Shown: positions 33,215 through 42,330 of the stretch, piece by piece
Position numbering within the stretch: position 1 is the first letter of the stretch
Layout of the letters: every line of letters begins with the position of its first letter
Source: Nematopogon swammerdamellus
Lineage: Eukaryota; Arthropoda; Insecta; Lepidoptera; Adelidae
NCBI GenBank assembly: GCA_946902875.1
Contig: OX336340.1
Span: 2,402,351-2,466,350 of the forward strand
DNA: 64,000 bases
Direction of reading: 5' to 3'
Program-made: the position numbers and the translations under genes
Notes under the pieces: model-generated
What the model was told of the DNA's origin: nothing
The model's input: only the letters and a program-made list of their open reading frames with translations
The model's database searches: none

Positions 33215-33750
33215 AAAGCGAAGTGAAAAGGCGTCTCCTAGCCCGGAATGGCATTCGCAATTCCCGTGCATTACAGAATGTTCATGGGCATCGTTATACA
33301 CCTACTCTTAAGACGATACCCATAGCTGGCTGCTTTGCATAGAAAAAGGTCGTAAGTCGGTGTTGTTTTTTAATTTTTAAAAATGTATGGTAATACAATT
33401 TAAAAATCTACAACAATAGTGTTCTGAGCATATGGTTTAGTTATTTATAAGTACTATAAAAAATTTGTTTTATTCATTCACTTTTGCGTCACATGAAAAA
33501 AATTATTTTATTTCGATTTTTTTTTTCATCTGACGCAAGAGTGAATGAATAAATGGAAATTTTTATTGCACTGATAAATAACTAAACCACAAAGGCAGAA
33601 CACTATTGTTGTAGATTTTTAAATTTTATTACCATTAATTTTAATTAAAAAACAACACCGACTTACGACCTTTTTCTATGCAAAGCAGCCAGCTATTATG
33701 GGTATAGTCTTAAGTGTGACAATGCCACATGTCGCACTTTCCAAAAACCG
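33215..33750 (+). mobile_element. LINE-C 3' end split by a MITE
   Basis: 33,215-33,311 reads GCATTCGCAATTCCCGTGCA and TGTTCATGGGCATCG; 33,710-33,750 resumes AAGTGTGACAATGCCACATG and TCGCACTTTCC. The intervening 33,312-33,709 is a TTAA-flanked MITE. Confidence 0.8.
33312..33709. mobile_element. TTAA-flanked palindromic MITE, copy 2
   Basis: TTAA at 33,308-33,311 and 33,710-33,713. Ends GACGATACCCATAGCTGGCT and GACTATACCCATAATAGCTG (inverse strand). Same arms and central TCACATGAAAAAAATT/TTTTTTTTCATCTGACG palindrome as copy 1, 42 bp shorter. Confidence 0.9.
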
Positions 33751-33780
33751 AATTTGTAATTTTCCTTTCTTTTTGTTACA

Positions 33781-33976
33781 GGTTCATCAACGCTAAAAAC
33801 TAAGCAATGTAGACTCGAGAAGCGCGAAGCTAAGTTGTTGCGATGTTGTGGGACGAGGACGGTGCGCGGGCGCGGGAAGGGGCTTCATGATGTGCCGGCG
33901 CAGGCTGAAGGACGAGCCGTGACCGTCAGAGCCATGGCCTCGCTGTTACTCACACTCGTGCTTTGGCTAAGCGGAG
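33781..33976 (+). CDS. Candidate host-gene exon with signal-peptide start
   Basis: A pyrimidine-rich tract and TTTTTGTTACAG (to 33,780) look like a 3' splice site; 195 bases later GCGGAG|GTGAGC at 33,976/33,977 looks like a 5' splice site. Inside, an ATG at 33,934 in the strong context GCCATGG opens MASLLLTLVLWLSGG, a hydrophobic stretch of the type found in signal peptides, reading to the donor in phase 1. The upstream part would be 5' UTR, though the same frame is open back to about 33,835. The downstream 'intron' contains a minus-strand RTE remnant, which is usual for moth introns. The rest of the gene is not identifiable in the window, and I do not recognise the protein. A chance signal in repeat-rich DNA is possible. 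Confidence 0.4.
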
Positions 33977-33999
33977 GTGAGCTGCATTTCCTTAATTTG

Positions 34000-34356
34000 T
34001 ACATACATACATACATACATAGCGTCACGCCTATTTCCCGGTAGGGTAGGCAAAGACAACGGATCTCCACGTGCCACGATCCTGACACACCTCTGCCGCC
34101 TCTTCCACTCCCATAATGTTCTTCATGCATGCTCGTCGGTTACGGGTACTACGCACTTGACCCTTTTTGAGCAAATGCCCGATCTGGTCCAGGTACGTGC
34201 GTCTAGGGCGACCCTTCCCGACTCTTCCACTCACATTTGTTTCATAAATTTCTTTCGTTAGTCTCCTATCATCCATTCTTCCAACATGACCGAACCACCG
34301 AAGCATTTCTTTCTCAATCCTTTTCACTATATCTTCTTTCAGCCCACAGCAGCGTT
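34000..34356 (-). pseudogene. RTE-like LINE, ORF2 C-terminal fragment
   Basis: Minus strand from about 34,356: [80 protein letters not shown] and [12 protein letters not shown], then stop at 34,031. This is the post-RT C-terminus of an RTE-type LINE widespread in Lepidoptera. It ends in a (TATG)n tail, seen as CATA repeats at 34,000-34,020. No stop codons interrupt it, so the insertion is not old, but the endonuclease and RT are gone. The (TATG)n tail is the same simple repeat that ends the head PK 'TATG repeat'. Confidence 0.85.
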
Positions 34357-34370
34357 TAATTCCTTAATTT

Positions 34371-34833
34371 GTTATAGATAAAAAGTTTGTTTTGGGAACC
34401 ATTAAGGCAATATTTTATACATTTTAGTGCCATCTCTGTCTTCTCAACGTTGAAAGATAGAGAGGACACTTAGATTGCGTACCAACTGGTTCTGCAGAAC
34501 TTTCATCTACAGAACCGGTAAGCTCTGGAACGCCCTCCCTGTCCATATATTTCTCCCCAAGTACAGTCTCGAGTCCTTCAAGAGTGACATGACTAGGCAT
34601 CTGTCAGGCCGACACGGCATTCGCAACCACCGCATACGACCGAATGTGCATGGGCCTTGTTAGACACCTTATGGGTGGCTCGGAGTCATGTGTCACGCTT
34701 TCTATAAAAAAAACTGTATTTTCTTCATTTGTGTTAGATAAAAAGTTTGTTTTGGGAACCATTAACGCGATATTTTATACAATGTAGTGCCATCTCTGTC
34801 TTCTTAACGTTGAAAGATGGAAAGGACACTTAG
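34371..34833 (+). repeat. Duplicated ~100-bp segment flanking a LINE-C copy
   Basis: GATAAAAAGTTTGTTTTGGG to AGGACACTTAG occurs at about 34,377-34,471 and again at 34,739-34,833, with some substitutions. The LINE-C 3' end sits between the two. Too diverged and long for a target-site duplication. Confidence 0.75.
34460..34725 (+). mobile_element. LINE-C 3' end
   Basis: Encodes RTNWFCRTFIYRTGKLWNAL, PVHIFLPKYSLESFKSDMTR and HLSGRHGIRNHRIRPNVHG, then a 3' UTR with TCACGCTTTCTAT and a short A-run. Confidence 0.8.
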
Positions 34834-35125
34834 TAATCTGTGACTTAGGCCCAATTGCGCCAACACGAATTTAGAGTTAAGTAGCGAGTTATGGATTTAA
34901 ACGCGGTTCCCACAGTCAACGGGTACTAGCTTAACGAGTTAAACTGGTTTATATCGTTTTAAGTAATCTGTGACTTAGGCCCAATTGCGCCAACACGAAT
35001 TTAGAGTTAAGTAGCGAGTTATGGATTTAAACGCGGTTCCCACAGTCAACGGGTACTAGCTTAACGAGTTAAACTGGTTTATATCGTTAAATTCGTGTTG
35101 GTGCAAGTGGGACTTAGATAGGGAT
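34834..35125. mobile_element. MITE-like element with a perfect 130-bp tandem duplication
   Basis: TAATCTGTGACTTAGGCCCA to CTGGTTTATATCG is repeated exactly (34,834-34,963 and 34,964-35,087). The outer ends TGCGCCAACACGAATTTA and TAAATTCGTGTTGGTGCA are inverted, so the unit is an inverted-repeat element whose left part has been duplicated. Confidence 0.8.
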
Positions 35126-35221
35126 GACTTATCGAGTTACGGATTTAAGCTGTCGTTAGTTGTTAAAGTCTGTTTCAAAACCACACGGAAAATCTTAGAG
35201 CGTTGGCTCTCTCTATACCCT

Positions 35222-35254
35222 GTTGGAACCCTATTGCTAAGCCTACGACGTCTC

Positions 35255-35299
<45 letters not shown>

Positions 35300-35582
35300 C
35301 TGTCTAAGGGCTGTATCTCTTGAACCGTAATACGTAGCTAGTTGAAATTTTCACAGAATATGTGTTATTATGGCCGATATAACAACAAATAATCAAAATA
35401 AGAAAAAGTAAAAAATTCACGGGGTCCCCATACAAGAAACTAAAAAGTGTATGCGCGCCATCTACCGAAAAGAGTATGAAGCATTTTAACTAATACATAG
35501 ATGGTGTGAGTGGCCCTGACTATGAAATGGCAATACGGAACCCTCGGTGCGCGAGTTGGACTAGCACTTGGCCGGTTTTTTC
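35222..35582 (-). repeat. EP repeat, nearly complete
   Basis: AACCCTATTGCTAAGCCTAC at the left, (GTCT)n microsatellite at 35,254-35,305, and GCGCGAGTTGGACTAGCACT plus TGGCCGGTTTTTT at the right. Confidence 0.8.
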
Positions 35583-35639
35583 GCATGATGTGGAAACAGA
35601 CTATAGAGAGCCTTTAGATACTACGAGTACGTTGGCGCA

Positions 35640-35858
35640 AAAAAAAAACACGTTTCTTGTATGGGAACCCCCCTTAATTTTTTACTTTTTCTATGTTTTA
35701 TTTGTTTTTATATCCGCCATAATAACACATATTATTTTGTGAACATTTCAACCGGCTACCTTACGGTTCCAAAGATACAGCTGTGGGGCAGACAGACAGA
35801 CAGACAGACGGCGTATGCTTAGTAATAGGCTTCCGTATGGGATACGGAAACCTAAAAA
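35640..35858 (+). repeat. EP repeat, 'GGTTTCCGTA' subfamily
   Basis: Right half ends GGCTTCCGTATGGGATACGG and AAACCTAAAAA instead of AACCCTAAAAA. A second member of this subfamily is at 42,990-43,378. Confidence 0.7.
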
Positions 35859-36332
35859 TTATTACAATGACTGAATTTGTACCGCGGATTTGACAAGCAC
35901 GAACCGTGAATATTTCACCAGTAACGAAACGAATAGGAACGGGTAATGAATTATTAAAATCACTCGAAGCGGATCCAATTCCGTAAGTAAAGCTGATTAT
36001 TGGGATTCGGCGAAAAGTCGCTGAAGGAAATTCAGCAAAGTGCCAATCTCCCGACCGCGGGCACCGCGCCCCCCCCCCCCCCCCCCCCCTACTCCTCTGC
36101 CGCCCTCCGTCCTACAACGAGAATTACTGTTCGAAACACGCGCGTGTTCTCATTTATAATGCATAGCGACTAAAAGTGAAAGTATAAAGAAAGTAACGAG
36201 TGGGTACCTATATGCGAGCGGGGCTGGCTTTTTGGATCATTCGCGTTCGTATCACGGCGACATAACCTTGTTTATACAAAGCTTTATTAAAATTTATTTT
36301 GGTGGCGGGAATTTTTTAAGTGTATAAATAAT
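35859..36332. other. No gene; 21-C homopolymer at 36,069-36,089
   Basis: Single-copy-looking sequence with a long C run next to CCGACCGCGGGCACCGCGC. Homopolymers of this length also occur as G runs at 37,517-37,540. Confidence 0.5.
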
Positions 36333-36682
36333 TTTTTTTTTTTTTTTATGGAAACTTGACACGGTTGGCTACATCACCTACAACATCCGTGATGTCAGCC
36401 CATAACACCGGGTGAACTAGGTGCCATGTCAGTGCTTCCCTTCATTTCGCGCCAGCTACACTGAACTGGACGGAAAACACGAACTATTTACATAGCCGTT
36501 TCGACCGACGTTTCGCTCAGTGCGGTGGTACCAACCCGGCCGGGATAGACCCTACCACCTAGTAAGGTAAGAAGGGAAGGGACCTACAGTTTAACGTGGA
36601 ATCCGAACCACGGTCAGCCTCCAACAGTCGGGCGGTCATCCATCCAATAACTGACCGCACCACTGAGCTGCCGAGGCTGACG
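36333..36682 (-). mobile_element. T1-tail SINE with head 5S
   Basis: Minus strand: CGTCAGCCTCGGCAGCTCAG (A box), a shortened 5S block, GACCGTGGTTCGGATTCCAC, full body and T1 tail with intact stem. The tail poly(A) is seen as a 15-T run near 36,333-36,347. Confidence 0.85.
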
Positions 36683-36776
36683 ATCCCTTAGTCGACTTTT
36701 ACGACATGCGATGGGGAGAGATGCAGTGGGGCTATTCTTTTTAAGTACCGACCCCACACGGTACAAAGTGTGTTTT
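36683..36776 (-). mobile_element. Head PK placed directly upstream of head 5S
   Basis: Minus strand from 36,776: TACCGTGTGGGGTCGGTACT to GTCGACTAAGGGAT, which then runs without a gap into the head 5S of the SINE at 36,333-36,682. Either one element with two heads in series or a fragment insertion at the exact 5' end. Confidence 0.7.
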
Positions 36777-36817
36777 AGTTTATTATTTCGCATTCATTAT
36801 AATGTTGTATTACATAT

Positions 36818-37220
36818 CAGAGGCGGCGCAAGGCGTGGGCGACGTGGGTGACCGCGGCCCGAGGGGCCTCGCACCTCGAAAGTTCATGCAGCTTTGATTC
36901 ATGAAAAATATTCAGCTAGATCTATTAAAAGAGACCCCGAGTAAACATGTTTAGACTTAATCAAAGGCAAACTAAAGCCTACTATAAAGCCTTTATTAGA
37001 CACAAGATGGGAACACAGGACAGAGGCAGTGAAGGCTGTATTATTGCAATTTCATTATGTTTACTTTTATCGACGAAAGGTATGCTGACAAAAATGTTTG
37101 ATTTGGTCAATATACCGGAAATCCATTTCAACAATGAAAATCCATAAAATCCATGGCACCAGAGAGGGCCTCGCAAAATATATCTTGCCCACATCAAATT
37201 TAGGTCTTGCCCCGCCACTG
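36818..37220. mobile_element. hAT-like non-autonomous transposon
   Basis: Perfect 8-bp flanking duplication TTACATAT (36,810-36,817 and 37,221-37,228). Ends CAGAGGCGGCGCAAG and, inverted, CAGTGGCGGGGCAAG. Eight-base duplications and CA-G ends are the hAT signature. No transposase; the 66-codon open frame inside has no motif. Confidence 0.85.
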
Positions 37221-37228
37221 TTACATAT

Positions 37229-37440
37229 CCTTCCTTACCTATAATAAAATCCAACGTCTGCTTTCTGTCTGAATGTCTGAATGTCTGAGTGTCTGTCTGT
37301 CCGCTTATAACTTGAGAACCACTGGACCGATTTTGATAAAACAAAATTCTACGGATAGCTTGATTCTTCCCATCAACTATAGGCTACTTACTATCACGCT
37401 AAATAGCTTATGAGGTTAGCAGTGAAGTGAAATATGAGAG
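37229..37440 (-). mobile_element. Short CG-type element, truncated
   Basis: TTACCTATAATAAAATCCAA to GAAGTGAAATATGAGAGCAC; lacks the GCCCGCGGCT end. It starts at the very base after the hAT target duplication. Confidence 0.7.
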
Positions 37441-37516
37441 CACTTGGCAATATTTGTATGTAACGGAACGGAATCATTCACCCGAGTAAGAACCGATGAC
37501 ATTACAATATCCTGAA

Positions 37517-37540
37517 GGGGGGGGGGGGGGGGGGGGGGGG
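37517..37540 (+). repeat. 24-G homopolymer
   Basis: Uninterrupted G run followed by a G-rich region to 37,600. G-quadruplex potential; also prone to assembly length error. Confidence 0.9.
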
Positions 37541-37611
37541 ATAAGTAGAGGCATATAGGGAGGGGGGTGAGGGAGGGGCGGGAGGGGAAGTGGAGGTAGA
37601 GCGATGGAATC

Positions 37612-37705
37612 CCCCTTATCCTTATCCTTTCCTTTCTTCCTTACCTCTAATAAAATCCAACGTCTGCTTTCTGTCTGTCTGTATGTATGTCTGTCTGTTT
37701 ACCAT
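37612..37705 (-). mobile_element. Short CG-type element, 3' fragment
   Basis: CTTCCTTACCTCTAATAAAA TCCAACG then (GTCT)n with GTATGTATG; interrupted by the hexamer microsatellite region. Confidence 0.6.
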
Positions 37706-37759
37706 CTTTGGGGTTGCCATATTTACTCGAAGTATCGATGATGGCGAGACTCAACGGAA

Positions 37760-38176
37760 GGGAGGGAGAGGCAGGGAGAGGGAGAGGGAGAGGGAGAGGG
37801 AGAGGGAGAGGGAGAGGGAGAGGGAGAGGGAGAGGGAGAGGGAGAGGGGGAGGGAGAGGCAGGGAGATGGAGGGAGAGGGAGAGGGAGAGGGAGAGGGAG
37901 AGGGAGAGGGAGAGGGAGAGGGAGAGGGAGAGGGAGAGGGAGAGGGAGAGGGAGAGGGAGAGGGAGAGGGAGAGGGAGAGGGAGAGGGAGAGGGAGAGGG
38001 AGAGGGAGAGGGAGAGGGAGAGGGAGAGGGAGAGGGAGAGGGAGAGGGAGAGGGAGAGGGAGAGGGAGAGGGATAGGGAGAGGGAGAGGGAGAGGGATAG
38101 GGAGAGGGAGAGGGAGAGGGAGAGGGAGAGGGAGAGGGAGAGGGAGAGGGAGAGGGAGAGGGAGAGGGAGAGGGAG
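37760..38176 (+). repeat. (GGGAGA)n hexamer microsatellite
   Basis: About 68 units with rare GGGATA, GGCAGG variants. It is open in nearly every frame and gives artificial Arg-Gly, Glu-Gly, Ser-Leu and Pro-Leu repeat 'proteins'; none is a gene. Confidence 0.97.
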
Positions 38177-38394
38177 ATTAAAATAGGGAATGATTTCAAA
38201 ATTAGATTTTAGGTTTGGGGAGTATAGGTTTCTTAAAGGTAGGTCCAGGATTGTTGGATTTTCACATATAAGGGGAGGAAACGGAGTGTTAAAGATTGTA
38301 TGGGAATATCGTTTTTTTAAAGGAAAATCATAATTATAGCTACTCAAAACAAATAAATGGGGGAGGGGGGGGGGGGGGAGGGGGGATGGGTGTG

Positions 38395-39652
38395 ATGGTG
38401 GCCTCGCCCTTAGTTACTTACTTTCTTCGTGGAGGTTTATTGTATTCCAGAATGCAGCTTAGCCTGAAGCCTCGCCGTTAGTTACTTACTTACATCAAGA
38501 AGGTTAATCCTCTTCCTTAACGCAGCTCGGCCTTCGGCCTGACCCATGGTTTATTCTCTTCCTAAACGGAGCTCGGCCTTCGGCCTCGCCCTCAGTTACT
38601 TACTTTCTTCGAGAAGGTTTATAGTCTTCCTAAAGGCAGCTCGGCCTTCGGCCTCGCTCTTTGTTACTTACTTTCATCGAAAAAGTTTATCCTCTTCCTG
38701 AACGCAGCTCGGCCTTCGGCCTCGCCCTTAATTACTTTCTTTCTTAGAGATGGTTTATCGTCTTCCTGAACACAGCTCGGCCTTCGGCCTCGCCCTCAGT
38801 TACTTACTTTCTTCGAGAAGGTTTATGGTCTTCCTGAACGCAGCTCGGCCTTGGGCCTCGCCCTCAGTTACTTACTTTCTTCGAGAAGGTTTATCCTCTT
38901 CCTGAACGCAGCTCGGCCTTCGGCTTCGCCCATAGTTACTTACTGTCTTCGAGAATGTTTATCGTCTTCCTGAACGCAGCTCGGCTTTCGGCTTCGCCGT
39001 TTGTTACTTGCTTTCTTCGAGAAGGTTTATAGTCTTCCTGAACGCAGCTCGGCCTTCGGTCTCACCCTTAGTTACTTACTTTCTTCGAGAAGGTTTATAG
39101 TCTTCCTGAACGCAGCTCGGCCTTCGGCCTCGCCCTTAATTACTTACTTTCTTCGAGAAGGTTTATAGTCTTCCTGAACGCAGCTCGGCCTTCGGCCTCG
39201 CCCTTAGTTACTTACTTTCTTCGAGAAGGTTTATTGTCTTCCTGAACGCAGCTCGGCCTTCGGCCTCGCCCTTAATTACTTACTTTCTTAGATAAGGTTT
39301 ATAGTATTCCTGAACGCAGCTCGGCCTTCGGCCTCGCCCTTAATTACTTACTTTCTTCGAGAAGGTTTATAGTCTTCCTGAACGCAGCTCGGCCTTCGGC
39401 CTCGCCCTTAGTTACTTACTTTCTTCGAGAAGGTTTATAGTCTTCCTGAACGCAGCTCGGCCTTCGGCCTTGCCCTTAATTACTTACTTTCTTCAAGAAG
39501 GTTTATAGTCTTCCTGAACGCAGCTCGGCCTTCGGCCTCGCCCTTAGTTACTTACTTTCTTCGAGAAGGTTTATAGTCTTCCTGAACGCAGCTCGGCCTT
39601 CGGCCTTGCCCTTAAATACGAATTTCACGCGAGCGGAGCCGCGGGCTCAGCT
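38395..39652 (-). mobile_element. CG element with long 68-bp minisatellite
   Basis: About 18 units of TTCCTGAACGCAGCTCGGCC + TTCGGCCTCGCCCTTAGTTA + CTTACTTTCTTCGAGAAGGT + TTATAGTC (68 bp). Units become more alike toward the right. The right edge is the family end: AAATACGAATTTCACGCGAG, CGGAGCCGCGGGCTCAGCTA. No left end found; a G-rich tract abuts. Confidence 0.85.
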
Positions 39653-39663
39653 AGTACTATATA

Positions 39664-39802
39664 CAGGGTGTTCGGCACATGCACCGACAAATTTTTTTTG
39701 TAGGTAAGTGGGGTCATTTGCAAGGTTTTGACCTATGACACCTTGCAAATGACCCCGCTTACCTACAAAAAAAATTTGTTGGTCCATGTGCCGAACACCC
39801 TG
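39664..39802. mobile_element. Near-perfect hairpin MITE
   Basis: TA-flanked; ends CAGGGTGTTCGGCACATG and inverse CATGTGCCGAACACCCTG. The two ~62-bp arms differ at only a few sites and leave a ~13-base loop. It sits directly after the CG element end. Confidence 0.9.
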
Positions 39803-39997
39803 TATAATTATATTTATTTTTTACAATGTAGACATTAACAAAAAAAACAATGTAAATTTATTACTAGTGAGCACAGAATGAAATGGAATTATCATGGATG
39901 GGAATTATGTTTACAAAAAAAGTATTTCTGCGAGACAGAAATTTTTTAGTGCACGAGACTCGTTTGACGTACTGTATTTTGTTTTATTTATTTTTTA

Positions 39998-40225
39998 TGG
40001 AAACTGACTGAAACTGACACGGTTGGCTACATCACCTACAACATCCGTGATGTCAGCGCATAACACCTGGTGACCTATGTGCTATGTCAGTGCTTCCCTT
40101 CATTTCATGTCGGCTAAACTTGGCGGAAAACACTAAAAGCGTCGAGCGGTCACCCATCCAAGTACTGACCGCGCTCAGGGTTGCTTAACAACGTCGAAGG
40201 TAAGAAGGCAAGGGACCTACAATTT
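39998..40225 (-). mobile_element. T1-tail SINE, internally deleted
   Basis: Tail AACTGACACGGTTGGCTACA (plus-strand view) with a duplicated ACTGAAACTGACACG; the body is shortened; head 5S part GTCACCCATCCAAGTACTGA and GGTTGCTTAAC retained. Confidence 0.75.
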
Positions 40226-40304
40226 TACATACGTCAACTTTTAGTACAAGAGTTAACTGGCAGATACATTGTAGCCGGAGGTGGCGAGATTAGCCGCAAG
40301 TCAG

Positions 40305-40545
40305 TCGGCGTTCATGCGTTCACTGCTTCACATAATATGTCTCTCAAATATTTCTCCCGTCCTTCCGGCGTTCAGCGGCACGGAACCGTCCCATCGGGTG
40401 GGACGACGACATTCTACTATCCGCGCGCGAGCTCAGAGGAATCGGGGGCTGGGGAAGCGGGAGGGTGCTCGCCCCGCGCGACCGTCGTCGTCGCTTCACA
40501 CCCCGCGCTCTCCCAGTACGTGTGTTGGCCTTGACGCGAGAGCAC
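40305..40545 (-). pseudogene. RTE-type LINE 3' remnant
   Basis: GCGTTCACTGCTTCACATAA, CCGTCCTTCCGGCGTTCAGC and GGCACGGAACCGTCCCATCG align by eye with the RTE C-terminus at 14,690-14,780 (GTCCACTGCTGGACATACGG; CTTCAGCGATACGGAACC). No frame is intact. The GC-rich remainder to 40,545 is not identified. Confidence 0.55.
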
Positions 40546-40885
40546 GCTTATCGATGCCGTAGTCATTTCCGCGCGTGCTTGTGAGGGAACATAACATTAC
40601 CTAGTATTAGAGGAACATTACTGGCAAAGGGGACGGCCTAATGGAGAATGCTACCGACTCATTTATTATTGAAGTACGTGAGAAGAGTGACGATAGTACA
40701 TCAAATTCTTCAAGCACACAAATAAAAGGCTTGACAAAGGCTCTTTACACCTGATTCACTTAATTAATAAGTCTTTGTAGTCAGAACTCTCATCAAAATT
40801 GTTAATCTTGCTCTCGGGCTGTGTTTTCGATAGACTATGGGCGGTTTTATTATGTGGCTAGTCACTAAATACTTGTAAAAATATG

Positions 40886-41816
40886 CAGTGGCGGGCCTAG
40901 GGTCTGATCGTAGAGCAAGCCGAAGCCAAATATTTCAAACAAAATATAATATAAGACTGTCCTGTCAGTCAGTAAATGAAATAAACATGCTTGTATCACA
41001 ATTTTATAGAAAATGGTAATTAAAAAATCTATGCAAACCAACTGCAGTGCAGTGCAGTTACTATGAAGACTCTTGTTGATAATTATCAATAGCACACTGG
41101 AGGCATATTATGGTTGACAGAATTATTGTGACTTATCAACACATATCATATCATACATATAGCATGCCAGAGAGAGAACGAAGAGAGAGCCGACGTCCCG
41201 CCCGCCGCCGCCGCCACCCACCATGGATATAACTAACCAAAGATTATTATTTCTTTAATTAGTAACGAACATCCTCGCGAACGTACGATCCATCACTTCA
41301 AACTTCTACGCCTACATTAGACATCAGTAGACACGTCTTTGTCGTTCTTCTATTGAAAAACTGAGATAGCACTAATACTGAGTACGCTTTCGCACTACGG
41401 AACGAATTATTCTTAGCATATTTCCTCATACTAATCGCTATACATACTCATATATTATTATACCACTATGGGTGCTTTAGGCTAAAAAATGTATGGTACT
41501 CGAGAACGAGAAGGCAATAAAATGATGCTAGAATAACAGCGGGAACAAGCGAGATGACTAATGTACGCTCGTATTGACTGATTCATCCATCGCATCGAGG
41601 CGAGAGTTCACGAGCAATTCCGAATGATACGAACGAACGACGAGTCGCCGCGTCGCATCGTCGAGACCTCGGGCGCGCGCGAATGGCACGTGGCGCGATA
41701 TTTAAAATTAAATTGAAGCACTATCGACTGTTTTCGTTTTCGATTTGCTTTCGACCTTTGTTTGATTGACCTAGGGCAAGCCGGGCTTTTTGGCTTGTAT
41801 GAGGGGCCCGCTACTG
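40886..41816. mobile_element. hAT-like non-autonomous transposon, 931 bp
   Basis: Perfect 8-bp target duplication AAAATATG (40,878-40,885 and 41,817-41,824). Ends CAGTGGCGGGCC and inverse CAGTAGCGGGCC. No transposase frame; contains a GCC-repeat near 41,200 and many CGA-rich stretches. Related ends to the element at 36,818. Confidence 0.85.
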
Positions 41817-42008
41817 AAAATATGTATGAAAAAAAATACCCTGCGTAGTTTCTTGTCGGTTCTTCTTCGTGGGTGTAATCGTACCGGATAGAACAAATTG
41901 TGACAAGTTCGAGTGCAGTCTAACTGCCATATGAACACCATGAATGATCAATAAACAATCCAACAATACAATACTGATTTTTCTGATTGCGGCAGTAACT
42001 AATTGTTG

Positions 42009-42330
42009 TACCGTGTGGGGCCGGTACTTTAAAAGAATAGCCCCACTGCATCTCTCCCCGTGTATGTCGTAAAAGGCGACTAAGGGATATGACTCCCTTC
42101 TTATATTACTAGGTGGTAGGGTTTAACTCGCCCGGGTTGGTACCACCGCACTGAATGAAAGGTCGGGCGAAACGGCTATGTAAATGGTTTGTGTTTTCCG
42201 TCCAGTTCAGTGTAGCCGGCACGACCGAAGGGAAGGCTGACGTGGCACCAAGTTCACCCGGTGTTATGGGCTGACATCACGGATGTTGTGGGTGATGTAG
42301 ACAACCGTGCCAGTTTCCATAAAAAAAAAA
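42009..42330 (+). mobile_element. T1-tail SINE with head PK, intact
   Basis: Best copy of this chimera. Head: TACCG 42,009-42,013 pairs CGGTA 42,022-42,026; GTGGGGC 42,015-42,021 pairs GCCCCAC 42,040-42,046. GGCGACTAAGGGATATGACT joins CCCTTCTTATATTACTAGG and the common body, then T1 tail with A10. Confidence 0.88.

Noticed and set aside
37590..38347. Long open frames on both strands encoding Arg-Gly, Glu-Gly, Ser-Leu and Pro-Leu repeats
   Set aside because: They are translations of a (GGGAGA)n microsatellite, open because the hexamer lacks stop codons in most frames.
38395..39652. CRISPR-like array
   Set aside because: The 68-bp units are contiguous without variable spacers; this is a minisatellite in a eukaryotic transposon.
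42009..42090. HDV-like ribozyme in the PK head
   Set aside because: GACTAAGGGA resembles the catalytic joining strand of HDV ribozymes, but I could not lay out the required double pseudoknot with the remaining helices.
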